From Chryseobacterium culicis (GTDB taxonomy: Bacteria; Bacteroidota; Bacteroidia; Flavobacteriales; Weeksellaceae), in the NCBI RefSeq assembly GCF_002979755.1, contig NZ_PCPP01000001.1, positions 2,760,665 to 2,824,664 of the forward strand: a DNA stretch of 64,000 nucleotides, written 5' to 3'. The notes under the pieces were generated by a model. That model was not told where the DNA came from and searched no databases. It was given only the letters and a program-made list of their open reading frames with translations. Below, in pieces: positions 34,122 to 45,200 of the stretch. Made by a program: the position numbers and the translations under genes. The first letter of the stretch is position 1. Every line of letters starts with the position of its first letter.

Positions 34122-34504
34122 AACTTCAATACTGTGTGAAATACAAAACAACAACTGACATATATCATTTATTAGTGAAATTAATAGTTAATTAAAATGC
34201 TTTTAATAAAAGGTTTAACAGTCACTAATTAGTGATTTAATAAGTAAAATAAATTATACAAACAAACTTAATCAGACTACAAACAGAATACTAAAATCAA
34301 TTTAATAATTTCCCTTTATGAACCCAATTTCCACAACAAGAATATTCACAGATTATAATTCTTTGATTAAAAATATTATTTGAAAATATAATACGAGGGA
34401 GTTGAAAGCGGTATTTGAAGAAAATTTAGAGAAATAAATAAAAAAGTTAGACTCAAAAAACCAATACCAGGTCATAAATCATCTCTTAAACGCATAATTT
34501 TAAG
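34122..34504. other. AT-rich intergenic region, no gene seen
   Basis: About 380 very AT-rich bases between the MACPF gene B promoter and the gltX promoter. I see no ORF with coding character, no RNA gene and no strong hairpin. It holds TTAGTGA/TCACTAA words (for example TCACTAATTAGTGA near 34222-34235, a 14-base palindrome) that could be a regulator site for MACPF gene B. Confidence 0.4.
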
Positions 34505-34512
34505 TAAATTTG
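34505..34512 (+). promoter_or_regulatory. -7 element of gltX
   Basis: TAAATTTG, 17 bases before ATG 34530. Confidence 0.6.
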
Positions 34513-34529
34513 CAAAAATTAAAATTGAA

Positions 34530-36038
34530 ATGGAGAAAGTAAGAGTACGTTTTGCTCCAAGTCCTACAGGACCATTACATTTAGGAGGCGTAAGAACCGC
34601 ATTATATGATTATCTTTTTGCTAAAAATCAAGGTGGAGAATTCGTATTGAGAATTGAAGATACAGATACTGCCAGATATGTAGAGGGTGCTGAAGAATAT
34701 ATTGAAGAAGCATTGGAATGGTGCGGAATTATCCCTGATGAGAGTCCTAAAAAAGGAGGAAAATTTGCTCCTTACAGACAGTCTGAAAGAAGAGATATCT
34801 ATGACCGATATACTGAACAGATTCTAAAGACCGATTATGCTTATATCGCTTTTGATACAGCAGAAGAACTGGATGTAATTCGTGCAGAGTACGAAGCAAA
34901 AGGAGATGTTTTTTCATATGACAATAAAACCAGAAACCGTTTAAAAAACAGTCTTGCCCTTTCTGAAGAGGAAGTTCAAAAATTACTGGATGAAAAGACT
35001 CCTTATGTGGTAAGATTTAAAATGCCTGTTGACAGAATCTTGAATCTTGAAGACATCATTCGTGGAAAATTTTCAGTGAATACCAATACTTTAGATGATA
35101 AAGTACTGGTAAAGAATGACGGAATGCCAACCTATCATTTTGCCAATATTATTGATGACCATGAGATGGAAATCTCTCACGTAATCCGTGGAGAAGAATG
35201 GCTGCCTTCATTAGGACTTCACACGTTACTGTATGAAGCAATGCAATGGGAAGCACCACAGTTTGCCCACCTTTCTTTAATTTTAAAGCCTGAAGGAAAA
35301 GGAAAACTGAGCAAAAGAGACGGAGATAAATTCGGTTTCCCGGTATTCCCGCTTGACTTCAAGGATCCAGCTACAGGAGTAGTTTCTAAGGGATATAGAG
35401 AAAACGGCTATCTTCCTGATGCTTTTATCAATATGGTTGCATTATTAGGATGGTCTCCTGCTGATGATAAAGAAATTCTTCCATTGGAAGAGATGATTAA
35501 AGAATTTGATCTTCATAAAGTACATAAGGCAGGCGCAAGATTCAGTAAAGAGAAGTCTGAGTGGTTCAACCATCAGTATATCCAGATGAAATCTGACCAG
35601 GAGCTACTTCATATCCTTAAAAATACAGATCTTGATCTTTCAGGTGCTTCTGATGAAAAGCTTTTAAAGGTGATTCACCTTATGAAAGAAAGAGCAACTT
35701 TCCCGAAAGACATCTATGAAAACGGAAAATTTTTCTTCGAAGCTCCGGTTTCTTATGACGAAAAAGCCTCAAAAAAAGCTTGGAATGATGAAACATCTGC
35801 AATTTTAGCAGAACTGGCAGCTGCATTTGAATCTACAGACTTTGTTGCTGAAACATTGAAACAAACAATGCATGATTTCGCTGAAAACAAAGGATTAGGT
35901 ATGGGTAAGGTGATGATGCCGTTACGATTATCTTTAGTAGGGGAATTGAAAGGTCCGGATGTACCAGACATTCTGGAAACCCTTGGTAAAGAGGAAAGTA
36001 CCTCCAGAATAAACAATGCTATAAATAATTTTAAATAG
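34530..36038 (+). CDS. gltX: Glutamyl-tRNA synthetase
   Basis: 502 residues, class I synthetase. The HIGH-type motif lies in [20 protein letters not shown], the glutamate site in [11 protein letters not shown], and the KMSKS-type motif is [13 protein letters not shown]. Other marks are [15 protein letters not shown] and IRGEEWLPS. It charges tRNA-Glu, and in organisms lacking GlnRS also tRNA-Gln. The C-terminal anticodon-binding part is full length. accA follows 49 bases on but has its own -7 box. Confidence 0.96.
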   Translation: MEKVRVRFAPSPTGPLHLGGVRTALYDYLFAKNQGGEFVLRIEDTDTARYVEGAEEYIEEALEWCGIIPDESPKKGGKFAPYRQSERRDIYDRYTEQILKTDYAYIAFDTAEELDVIRAEYEAKGDVFSYDNKTRNRLKNSLALSEEEVQKLLDEKTPYVVRFKMPVDRILNLEDIIRGKFSVNTNTLDDKVLVKNDGMPTYHFANIIDDHEMEISHVIRGEEWLPSLGLHTLLYEAMQWEAPQFAHLSLILKPEGKGKLSKRDGDKFGFPVFPLDFKDPATGVVSKGYRENGYLPDAFINMVALLGWSPADDKEILPLEEMIKEFDLHKVHKAGARFSKEKSEWFNHQYIQMKSDQELLHILKNTDLDLSGASDEKLLKVIHLMKERATFPKDIYENGKFFFEAPVSYDEKASKKAWNDETSAILAELAAAFESTDFVAETLKQTMHDFAENKGLGMGKVMMPLRLSLVGELKGPDVPDILETLGKEESTSRINNAINNFK

Positions 36039-36056
36039 AATAACCATAATTTTTCA

Positions 36057-36064
36057 TACATTTG
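36057..36064 (+). promoter_or_regulatory. -7 element of accA
   Basis: TACATTTG, 23 bases before ATG 36088. Confidence 0.55.
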
Positions 36065-36087
36065 AAAGATTTAATTTACTTCAAGAA

Positions 36088-37044
36088 ATGGAATATTTAA
36101 GTTTCGAACTTCCTATCAAAGAATTGATGGACCAATACCAGACGTGTTCTTTAGTAGGAGAAGAAAGTGGTGTTGATGTAAAATTAGCATGCAGCCAGAT
36201 TGAGGATAAGATTTTAGAAAAGAAAAAAGAAATCTATGGAAATCTTACACCTTGGCAAAGAGTACAACTGTCCCGTCACCCAGATCGTCCGTATACATTG
36301 GACTACATCAACGGAATGGCAGACAAAGGCAGTTTCTTAGAACTTCATGGAGACAGAAATTTCGCTGATGATCCGGCAATGATTGGAGGATTGATTACCC
36401 TTGATGGTCAAAAAGTAATGATCATTGGTACTCAAAAAGGAAGAACGACAAAAGAAAGACAGCATAGAAGATTTGGAATGCCAAATCCGGAAGGATACAG
36501 AAAAGCTTTAAGACTAATGAAGCTTGCTGAAAAATTCAATATCCCTGTGGTAACTTTAGTAGATACACCGGGAGCTTATCCGGGATTGGAGGCTGAAGAA
36601 AGAGGACAAGGAGAAGCAATTGCAAGAAATATTTTTGAAATGGTTCAGCTGAAAACCCCAATCTTCACTTACATTATCGGAGAAGGTGCCAGTGGTGGAG
36701 CCTTAGGAATAGGTGTTGGAAATAAAGTATATATGCTGGAAAACACATGGTATACAGTAATTGCACCTGAAAGCTGTTCTTCTATCTTATGGAGAAACTG
36801 GGATCATAAAGAAGATGCAGCCAATGCATTAAATCTTACTCCGGCAGATGCCTTAAGAGAAAAGTTCATCGACGGAATCATTGAGGAACCACTTGGTGGA
36901 GCTCAATATGACCAGGAAACCACCTATTTGAATTTGAAAAATTCAATTTTACAAAATATCAAAGCTTTCTCCAAATTTACAGGACAGGAGCTTGAAACCC
37001 AGAGACAGGATAAATTCATTGCGATGGGTCAGTTTAAAGGATAA
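36088..37044 (+). CDS. accA: Acetyl-CoA carboxylase carboxyltransferase, alpha subunit
   Basis: 318 residues, usual length. Starts with [13 protein letters not shown]; contains the crotonase-fold segments [62 protein letters not shown] and [16 protein letters not shown]. With AccD it transfers the carboxyl group from AccB biotin to acetyl-CoA. Separated from accBC by ~15 kb. Confidence 0.96.
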   Translation: MEYLSFELPIKELMDQYQTCSLVGEESGVDVKLACSQIEDKILEKKKEIYGNLTPWQRVQLSRHPDRPYTLDYINGMADKGSFLELHGDRNFADDPAMIGGLITLDGQKVMIIGTQKGRTTKERQHRRFGMPNPEGYRKALRLMKLAEKFNIPVVTLVDTPGAYPGLEAEERGQGEAIARNIFEMVQLKTPIFTYIIGEGASGGALGIGVGNKVYMLENTWYTVIAPESCSSILWRNWDHKEDAANALNLTPADALREKFIDGIIEEPLGGAQYDQETTYLNLKNSILQNIKAFSKFTGQELETQRQDKFIAMGQFKG

Positions 37045-37050
37045 AAAATA

Positions 37051-37083
37051 AAAAGGTTAAGAATTTCTTCTTAACCTTTTTTC
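37051..37083. terminator. Terminator between accA and the convergent paralogue-family gene
   Basis: Perfect 13-bp stem AAAAGGTTAAGAA / TTCTTAACCTTTT with TTTC loop and T runs. Confidence 0.88.
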
Positions 37084-37105
37084 TTTAGTTTTCTTCTATT
37101 GTATT

Positions 37106-37879
37106 CTATTCTGCAACATTCAGTGCAATTTCAATATCCTGGGTAATTTTTTTCACAGCGGAATATTTTGCATCACACACGGATGTTGTCATTACATACT
37201 CCCCTTTATCCACCAGAATAAAGTTCTCCCCTTTTGCCGGAACCGTCAAATTATAATATTTTTTGCCACTTATTTTTACAATAAGATTACATGCTGATCT
37301 GTTTTTAATATTAACATATGCTTCATTCTTATTGACATCATTATTAAACAGATGGGTAAGCATTGCGGCTCTTCTTTTACCTTCCTCACTTGGTTCAGAT
37401 TTAGACGCGGTGGATGTACCTGCACTTTTTGCCGCAGAACCTACCGATGCAAAGGTGGTTCTTCTTTCTTCTTTTAACGCTTCAATAGCAGCCGCTGTAT
37501 TATTAGAAACAGGCTTACCATTAGCAGTATAAGTTTTATTTGTGGCAACCGTTTTACCACTGTTCAGTTCATTATTTTTTACAATATTTTCAATTTTTTC
37601 TTTACTGATAGGTTTAATGGTTGGTTTCGCTTCAGGAGAATTATTCGCCATAATAATATCAATAAGTTTTCTTTTGAAATAGTCCGTTTTAGCATGCCCA
37701 GGATTCTGTTTCAAAAATCCGGCAATCACTCTGGCTTCTTTTGAAATCTCAGCTTCCTGTTCTGTATAGATAATTACGGTTTCTTTTTCAACAACAGCTT
37801 TAGATTTTGTTTTTTTCTTTTTTTGGGAAAAACCAAGTGAGAAAATGCATATAAATAGGAGAAAGAAGATTTTTTTCAT
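37106..37879 (-). CDS. Secreted protein of an uncharacterised paralogous family (member 1)
   Basis: 257 residues. Signal peptide, then a Lys-rich segment and an Ala/Ser/Lys-rich linker. The C-terminal ~90 residues are shared with the genes at 46878, 48434 and 49129: LTHLFNNDVNKNEAYVNI, NRSACNLIVKISGKKYYNL, VPAKGENFILVDKGEY and SVCDAKYSAVKKI. Two Cys are conserved across the family, one in the S/A-C-N motif and one in the V/I-C-x-x-x-Y motif, so a disulfide in the periplasm is likely. I believe the family corresponds to a DUF (perhaps DUF6759) found in Flavobacteriia, but cannot check. No function can be given. Confidence 0.75.
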   Translation of the reverse strand: MKKIFFLLFICIFSLGFSQKKKKTKSKAVVEKETVIIYTEQEAEISKEARVIAGFLKQNPGHAKTDYFKRKLIDIIMANNSPEAKPTIKPISKEKIENIVKNNELNSGKTVATNKTYTANGKPVSNNTAAAIEALKEERRTTFASVGSAAKSAGTSTASKSEPSEEGKRRAAMLTHLFNNDVNKNEAYVNIKNRSACNLIVKISGKKYYNLTVPAKGENFILVDKGEYVMTTSVCDAKYSAVKKITQDIEIALNVAE

Positions 37880-37954
37880 TAATCAAATCTTTAAAATAGT
37901 ATTAAATATATTAATAACGTGAAAAGTCATTTTTTAGTTTATCATTAAAATCAT

Positions 37955-37962
37955 TATCTTTG
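37955..37962 (+). promoter_or_regulatory. -7 element of tsf
   Basis: TATCTTTG, 60 bases before ATG 38023, giving an AT-rich leader. That tsf has its own promoter fits its separation from rpsB. Confidence 0.6.
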
Positions 37963-38022
37963 CACTGCTCTAAAATTAAGCTAAAAATTAATACTAATCT
38001 TAAATAAAAAATAATAGATATT

Positions 38023-38847
38023 ATGTCTTATACACCAGCTGCTGCAGACGTAGCAAAATTGAGAAACCAAACAGGTGCAGGTATGATGGACTGCAAGAAA
38101 GCTCTAGTTGAAGCTGAAGGAGACTTCGAAAAAGCGGTAGACATCCTTAGAAAAAAAGGACAAAAAGTTGCTGCTAACAGAGCTGACAGAGAATCTGCTG
38201 AAGGTGCAGTAATCGCAAGAGTAAACGAAGATAACACTTTAGGTGTAGTAATCTCTCTAAACTGCGAAACTGACTTCGTTGCTAAAAATGAAGCGTTCAT
38301 CGAGCTAGCTTACGAATTAGCTGAGATGGCAATCTTCGCTGCTACTAAAGAGGAGCTTTTAGCTACTGACTTCCACGGAATGACTGTTGCTGAGAAATTA
38401 GTAGAGCAAACAGGAGTTATCGGTGAGAAAATCGAAATCGGATCTTTCGAAAGAATCCAGGGAGATTTCTTAGGAGCTTACATCCACGCTGGAAACAAAA
38501 TCGCTGCAATCTCTTCTCTTTCTGCTAAAGTAGATGGAGCTGACGAAGCTGCTAAAGCTGTTTCTATGCAGGTTGCTGCTATGAACCCAATCGCTTTGGA
38601 CGAAACAAGAGTTTCTCAGGAGACTATCGATAAAGAATTAGAAATCGAAAGACACAAACTTACTGAAGAAGGTAAGCCTGCAAACATTATCGATAATATC
38701 CTTAAAGGTAAAATGCAGAGATTCTACAAAGACAACACTTTGGTACACCAGGACTTCATTAAAGACGGAAGTATCTCAGTTGCTGATTACGTAAAATCTG
38801 TAAACGCAGACCTAAAAGTAACAGGATTTGTAAGAGTAAGCCTATAA
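38023..38847 (+). CDS. tsf: Translation elongation factor Ts
   Basis: 274 residues. The N-terminal UBA-like part has VAKLRNQTGAGMMDCKKAL, and the EF-Tu-binding core has SLNCETDFVAKNEAF and YIHAGNKIAAISSL. The C-terminal GKMQRFYKDNTLVHQ is usual. It exchanges GDP on EF-Tu. In most bacteria, including many Flavobacteriia, tsf follows rpsB; here rpsB is ~11 kb away on the other strand, which points to a rearrangement. Codon usage looks highly optimised (runs of GCT, GTA, GAA). Confidence 0.97.
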   Translation: MSYTPAAADVAKLRNQTGAGMMDCKKALVEAEGDFEKAVDILRKKGQKVAANRADRESAEGAVIARVNEDNTLGVVISLNCETDFVAKNEAFIELAYELAEMAIFAATKEELLATDFHGMTVAEKLVEQTGVIGEKIEIGSFERIQGDFLGAYIHAGNKIAAISSLSAKVDGADEAAKAVSMQVAAMNPIALDETRVSQETIDKELEIERHKLTEEGKPANIIDNILKGKMQRFYKDNTLVHQDFIKDGSISVADYVKSVNADLKVTGFVRVSL

Positions 38848-38870
38848 GCTAACTTTTTCAAAAAATATAG

Positions 38871-38900
38871 AATCCCGGTGAAATTCACCGGGATTTTTTA
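38871..38900 (+). terminator. Terminator after tsf
   Basis: Stem AATCCCGGTG / CACCGGGATT with a 5-base loop and T run. The remaining 38901-39121 holds nothing recognisable. Confidence 0.9.
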
Positions 38901-39121
38901 TTAACCTAAACCCGTAACCATCAACACTATTCACCAACAAGAGATAAAATAAGTGAAAACATTAACAATTCAAACGGGCAAAATTTTCATGGCAAATAAC
39001 CATATTGACCGAATTCAACATTAATTACCAGTTTCATACCCAGAATAGCTTTTAATTAAAAATTGAAAACATTTTTTTAACATTTATTTAAATTTTATTA
39101 AAAGTATTTCATTTTTTATTT

Positions 39122-39129
39122 TATTTTTG
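39122..39129 (+). promoter_or_regulatory. -7 element of the first IgGFc-like gene
   Basis: TATTTTTG, 22 bases before ATG 39152, in a very T-rich stretch. Confidence 0.55.
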
Positions 39130-39151
39130 TAGAAATCCTAATTCCATACAC

Positions 39152-41980
39152 ATGAAAAGATTTCTACTCAGTCTGGTATTAATTTTTTTGACAATTAATA
39201 CACTCTTTGCACAAAGGGATACAGAGCATTGGATTGCTCCTTACTATGATAGTTATGGCGGTAACAGTTATACCAACATGATCTATCTGTCTACTGATTC
39301 AGACACCCCATTTGATGTAACCATTTACAATAACAATGCTGTAATAACTACGGTTACCATTAGTAAAGGTAATCCGCAAACCTATAAGGTTACCAATAGC
39401 CTTATTAGTGGAACAACCACTACAGAAGCATTCACTGTTGGTAATAAAGGACTGTATTTAAAAGCAGTAAAACCTTTTTACTGTAGTTTAAGACTTGCCC
39501 AAAGTGTTCATGGGGAAGTAATTACCAGTAAAGGAAAAGCTGGAATCGGAAAAACATTCTTCGTTGCAACTGCTCCCAATACCAATACCAGCAGTATTCA
39601 GAACTTTACCGCAGGTATTATGGCAACTGAGGACAATACTACTGTAACAGCCTCATGGAACCCTACTTCCGGAGTTGTTTTCATCAATGGTACTCCTACA
39701 GGCAATTCCCAGACCTTTACATTACAAAAAGGGCAATCTGTGATTCTTGCCGGAGCAGGCACACAATCTGCAAATAAAACTGGATTTATCGGTGCAAAAA
39801 TAGTTTCTGATAAACCTGTAACCCTTACCAACGGAAGCTGTAATGCCAACTTCTCTACTTCTCCATCAGGAAGTGACCCGGTTCTGGATCAATCAGTACC
39901 GGTGGAAAGACTTGGAAATACATTTGCGATCGTTAAAACAAGATCTACAATCCCTAGCCAGAACATGGAAGGAGGTCTTATTATTGCTACAGAAGATAAT
40001 ACTGATGTTTATTTAAATGGTGTCGGAACTTCTGTTGCAACACTTGCTGCCGGAGAATGGTACAGAATTAATGAAACCAGTTATGTAGCACAAGGTACTA
40101 ATGGGCATTCTAATATGTTTATTTCAACAACTAAAAACGTATACCTTTATCAGTTTGTAGGGGTAGGGAATAGTGAGGCAACTAATGGATTCAACTATAT
40201 ACCGCCATTGAACTGTTTCCTTCCAAGAAAGATTGATGAAATCGGAAAGATTAATGAAATGCCAATCGGTTCAGGTGGTGCCAGTGCAGTTCAGGATATT
40301 ATTGTAAAATTAAATATCTTAACAGAGACCGGAGCTACTGTAATGGTAAATGATAACCCTGTCGCACCGACAGACGGCCCTTATCCATTGGCAGGAAATA
40401 CTAACTGGGTAACCTATGGAATCACCGGAGTTGTTGGAAACATTAAAATAACCTCTACAAAAGCTGTAACAGCTGGTATCAACGGAGGATTTAGTTCTGC
40501 CGGATATGGAGGTTACTTTGCCGGATTCTCATCAATCCCTGTAATTGCTAAAAAAACAGGTGAGTGTGTTCCGGGAATTATTCTTGAAGTAGATGATGGA
40601 TATGAAACATACCAATGGTACCGTGACGGAGTTGCCATTCCAGGTGCTACAAGTTATACTTACACTCCTACACAATCAGGAAATTATACCGTAAGAGTAA
40701 CAATGGGAACATGTCCTCCAGTGACGACTCCCATCTATAAAGTGCAAAACTGTTTAAAAGAAACGACTCAAGCTCTTAATGCTTGTTCTACTAAAATAAT
40801 TACGCCAACCTTTACTTCTTCCACTCAAACAGTGGTTCCAAGTACAGTAGTAATTTTAACGCCTCCTACGAAAGGAACTGCCGTAGTGAATCCAAACGGA
40901 ACAATCACTTATACACCAAATCCTGGATATTTAGGACCAGACAAAATCGTTTATAAATTCTGTGGAAATTCAGTTGAATTTACAGATTGTGAGCAGGTGA
41001 CCTTAAACCTTACTGTAGTACCATTCATCGTAACGGATGCTTCTATTAAGGCTTGTTGGTATGATGTGGATCCTTACGCTTACTTTGACCTTACAAAAGC
41101 TAAGGTAACAGACTATAATGCTGTTACAAAAAAATACTACCGCACACTGAATGATCTTACTGCAGGAATCAATGAAATCACACAACCAGAAAACTTCCCT
41201 TCCACCGGAGGATTTGTATATGTGAAAGTAACGACTGCTGAAGGATGTACAGCAAATGCTAAAATTGAATTAATTGTACTTCCAATCAAAAAGTCACCAA
41301 TCCTTGTAGATCAGTACATCTGTATGGATGCAAAAACTAACCTGGACGCTGGCCCTGGATATGATTCCTACCTATGGAGCACAGGAGCTACCACTTCAGG
41401 TATCCGAGATGTAGGTGTTGGAGAATACACCGTAGTTCTTGGTAAGAATGGATGTTTCCTTACACAGACTGTTAAAGTTAAAAAAGTTGAAGATCCGGTA
41501 ATTCAAACCATTGAAATCAACAACAATACAGCAACAGTAATTGTAAGCGGTGGTAAAGCACCTTATAAATATGCCGTTGACGGAACTTCTAACTGGCAGG
41601 ATTCAAGTACTTTTACAGGTTTAACAAGGGGGCAACACACTTTCTACGTAAAAGATGCATATAACTGTACTCCTATTGCAGTAGAAGTTACTATTCCGAA
41701 TCTATTAAATGCCATTACCCCTAATGGAGATAATGTAAATGATTATATCGATTACAGTGAACTGGCATATAAAGAAAACCTAAGCTTTGTAGTGTATGAC
41801 AGATATGGAAATATGGTATTCACCGGAAACAGATTCAACAGCTACAGATGGGACGGAAAACACTTTGATAAAAAACTTGGAACAGGAACATACTGGTATC
41901 ATATCAGCTGGAATGAGTCCAACAAAGAAAAGACTCCAATAAAATATACAGGTTGGATTCTTGTTAAAAACAGAGAGTAA
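39152..41980 (+). CDS. Large T9SS surface protein with IgGFc-binding-like N-terminus
   Basis: 942 residues. Signal peptide (to ~20), then ~450 residues resembling the IgGFc-binding N-terminal domain: EHWIAPYYDSYGG, ATEDNTTVTASW, KGQSVILAG, GFIGAKIVSDKPV, DQSVPVERLGNTFAIVK and FNYIPPLNCFLPRKI. An Ig-like segment follows (YETYQWYRDGVAIPGATSY), then ITYTPNPGYLGPDKIVY and other beta modules. The C-terminus, ITPNGDNVNDYIDY through VVYDRYGNMVF to YTGWILVKNR, is a gliding-motility-associated (type B) T9SS sorting domain. Probably a long adhesin-like surface protein. A ~1,130-residue paralogue follows. Confidence 0.85.
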   Translation: MKRFLLSLVLIFLTINTLFAQRDTEHWIAPYYDSYGGNSYTNMIYLSTDSDTPFDVTIYNNNAVITTVTISKGNPQTYKVTNSLISGTTTTEAFTVGNKGLYLKAVKPFYCSLRLAQSVHGEVITSKGKAGIGKTFFVATAPNTNTSSIQNFTAGIMATEDNTTVTASWNPTSGVVFINGTPTGNSQTFTLQKGQSVILAGAGTQSANKTGFIGAKIVSDKPVTLTNGSCNANFSTSPSGSDPVLDQSVPVERLGNTFAIVKTRSTIPSQNMEGGLIIATEDNTDVYLNGVGTSVATLAAGEWYRINETSYVAQGTNGHSNMFISTTKNVYLYQFVGVGNSEATNGFNYIPPLNCFLPRKIDEIGKINEMPIGSGGASAVQDIIVKLNILTETGATVMVNDNPVAPTDGPYPLAGNTNWVTYGITGVVGNIKITSTKAVTAGINGGFSSAGYGGYFAGFSSIPVIAKKTGECVPGIILEVDDGYETYQWYRDGVAIPGATSYTYTPTQSGNYTVRVTMGTCPPVTTPIYKVQNCLKETTQALNACSTKIITPTFTSSTQTVVPSTVVILTPPTKGTAVVNPNGTITYTPNPGYLGPDKIVYKFCGNSVEFTDCEQVTLNLTVVPFIVTDASIKACWYDVDPYAYFDLTKAKVTDYNAVTKKYYRTLNDLTAGINEITQPENFPSTGGFVYVKVTTAEGCTANAKIELIVLPIKKSPILVDQYICMDAKTNLDAGPGYDSYLWSTGATTSGIRDVGVGEYTVVLGKNGCFLTQTVKVKKVEDPVIQTIEINNNTATVIVSGGKAPYKYAVDGTSNWQDSSTFTGLTRGQHTFYVKDAYNCTPIAVEVTIPNLLNAITPNGDNVNDYIDYSELAYKENLSFVVYDRYGNMVFTGNRFNSYRWDGKHFDKKLGTGTYWYHISWNESNKEKTPIKYTGWILVKNRE

Positions 41981-42002
41981 TAATTAGTTTAAAACTATAT
42001 TT

Positions 42003-42040
42003 AATAAGCCACGATCAAATGATCGTGGCTTATTTTTTTT
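42003..42040 (+). terminator. Terminator after the first IgGFc-like gene
   Basis: Perfect 15-bp stem AATAAGCCACGATCA / TGATCGTGGCTTATT with a two-base loop centre and eight Ts. Confidence 0.92.
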
Positions 42041-42167
42041 AGCTCTCTGATTAAATCTATCTGTTAGATTATGTTAAATACGAAAAAAAATAATACAAAC
42101 TTAATTTTTTTTTAACCATGATTTTGAAATCACATTTTTTTATAATGTTTTCAACCATACAATACTT

Positions 42168-42190
42168 TTTATCACTAAATTTGTGATAAA
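42168..42190 (+). promoter_or_regulatory. Palindrome covering the -7 box of the second IgGFc-like gene
   Basis: TTTATCAC (42168-42175) and GTGATAAA (42183-42190) are exact inverted repeats around a 7-base centre. The -7 element TAAATTTG (42176-42183) lies inside it, so a dimeric regulator bound here would block RNA polymerase. ATG 42203 is 12 bases downstream. The paralogue at 39 kb lacks this palindrome at its -7 box. Confidence 0.6.
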
Positions 42191-42202
42191 GACCACCGCT
42201 GA

Positions 42203-45200
42203 ATGAAAAAAAAATTATGTTTTCTGTTTATGTTTTGCATTTTCACCTTTGCTTTTGCTCAGTTGGACCGGGAGCATTGGTTTGCTCCAATGATAGACAG
42301 AACAGGCGCTCCCAATCCTTATCAGAAACTTTATTTATCTACTAACAGAACAACTCCTTTTCCTGTAAGCATTTACAATAATAATGTTCTGATTGGAACA
42401 GTAAATATCAGTAAAAATAACCCTCAGAAATTTGATGTATTAAGGACTTATATTATTACCAAACTGCAGGCAGATTTATTTACTCCCACTACAAAAGGAT
42501 TATACCTTAAGGCAGAATTCCCTTTTTATGCCAATTTAAGATTCTCAGTGTTCAACCATGGAGAAATTATTACTTCCAAAGGAATTTCTTCCACAGGACT
42601 GAAATTTTACGCAGCTGTCACACCTATTACAGTGAGCAATTCCATTCTGAATTTCATGACCAGTGTACTGGCAACTGAAGATAATACCAGTGTTACTATT
42701 TCCGGGTACAGTCCTAACGTTCAGTTTTCAAATGGAACAACTGGGACAACCAATCCTACAATGACTTTCACTTTAAATAAAGGACAATCCTACATTATTG
42801 ATGGAATTGGAAACATAACAACAAACTTTGATGGTTTTATTGGGGCTAAAATTACTTCAACCAAACCCATCAATATCACCAATGGAAACTTTAATGGTCA
42901 ATATGCAGGAAATCATCCAGCTGGTTCAGATATTTTAATGGATCAGGCAGTACCTGTCAACAGGCTTGGAAATGAATTTGCCCTTGTAAAAGGTAACGGT
43001 TCTATTGGCTCCCATATGGAAGGGGCTATTGTAATTGCTACTGAAGATAATACTCAAATTTTTGTAAACGATGAAATTCCACCTATTGCAACCCTTAATG
43101 CAGGAAAATATTTTGTCATTCCTGACTCAAAATATATCCTTCAGGGCAATGGACATTATAACTTATATCTCAAAACATCAAAAAATGCTTATGTCTACCA
43201 AACTTTAGCAGGAGTTTCAAATCCAGGAAATGAAACGGCCACCGGTGGATTTAATTATATTCCTGCTTTGAACTGTTACCTGCCAAAGCAAATTAATGAA
43301 CTTGGACTTATTGATGAAAATTTTGTTCATTCCATTGGTAATCCCGGAGGAGTGCTGAATATACCTACAAAACTGAACATCATTACAGAACGTGGTGCTA
43401 TTATTACAGTAAATGGAGCTAATCCTCCTGCAATAACCGGCCCTTACAATATGACAGGTACAACGAATTGGGTTACCTATGGTATTCCCAATGTAACAGG
43501 TACAATTACTATAGCTTCAAATAGAGCAATTATGGCTGGGATCACTGCCGGCAGTGATGCTGTAGGATATGGAGGCTTTTTTGCCGGCTTTCCTACACAA
43601 CCTGTTATTTTACAATCCGGAGGCGGCTGTATTCCAGGAATGAGTCTTACCGTAGATCCTTTTATTTATGATACCTACCAATGGTATAGAAACGGGGTTA
43701 TTGTTCCGGGAGCTACCACTTCATCAATCACCCCTACATTATCAGGATATTACACTTGCTCTGTAACAATGGGAAGTTGTGCACCTTTGGTTACTGAACA
43801 ATTTAAAGTTCTGAACTGTACAAAACTTACCAATACTTCATATAACGCATGTAATGTTAAAACCATAATTCCTGCATTCAGTAGTTCATCACAGACTCCC
43901 AGCCCAAGCACTGTAGCTGTTACCACAGCACCTTCATTGGGTACAGCTGTTGTAAACCCTGCAACCGGTATTATTACTTATACTGTAAATACTCTGGGTA
44001 CAACGGGAACAGATACATTCACTTATACATTCTGCGGAGACGATCCTGACTTCCCGGATTGTGAAACAGTCACTGTCACCCTGAATATTCAGGCTCTAAC
44101 GGTAATGAATGCAGCATTATCTGCGTGTGATATCAATGGACAGGGAACCTTCAACCTTACAACAGCAAATGTTACCAGCAACTCTCCTGTTACCATTACT
44201 TATTATCCTACCCTATTGGATGCTCAAAATGAAAATGCAGCAGCATTGATTGCTAACCCAACTGCCTATACTGCAACTAACGGAACAATCATATATGCGG
44301 TTGTTAATGACCATATTGGCTGTAAAAATATTGCACAAATAACACTATCCCTTTTTAATAAAGCAATTGTACTGGACAACTACAATGGTGTTTTCTGTGA
44401 TGATAATCTGGATGGAACGGTTACCGTCATACTTTCCAATATCACCCCTATTGTACTTAATAATCCAAATTATTTTCCTACTGTAAGATATTACGCAAAC
44501 CTGGCTGATGCTAACGCCGGAAACAATAATAATCTTCCTAATAACTGGAGCTATACCGCGACCACAACGATTTACATCAGAGTAGATTCTCCCGATGGTT
44601 GTGCTTCTGTTATCAAACCTTTACAATTCAGTATTGGAGCCAAAATAACATTAATTACAAAAACCGTTACAGAAACTACTTGTGACGATGACCTGGATGG
44701 AATAAAAAGTGTCAACTTAGCCCAGTTTATTCCTCAGTTTACCTTAGATCCAAATGTTACTTTTACTTTTCATGCAACTTTAGCAGATGCTCAGAACAAT
44801 GTAAATATTGTTGCCTTACCTGTTAACATTACAGGTTCTCAGACTTATTATATCCGTTTTGAAAAAAATGGAGTTTGTCCGGAAGTAGGCACTCTCAAAA
44901 TCAATATTAAAGTTCCTAAAAAATCAGACGTATTAAAAGATAAAGCTATCTGTCCGAAAACCACTACCACACTGAATGCAGGACCTGGTTTTGAAAAATA
45001 CTTATGGAGTACAGGAGCTACAACACCTTCCATCACAAATGTTGGCCCGGGAAGCTATTGGGTGGAACTAACCTTCAATGGTTGTACTTACAAGCAATAT
45101 GTAAACGTAACGGAATTACCTCTTCCTATCATTACGTCTATTGAAATTGATGGAACGACAGTAAAAGTTGGGGCAAGCGGTGGTACACCTCCTTATGAAT

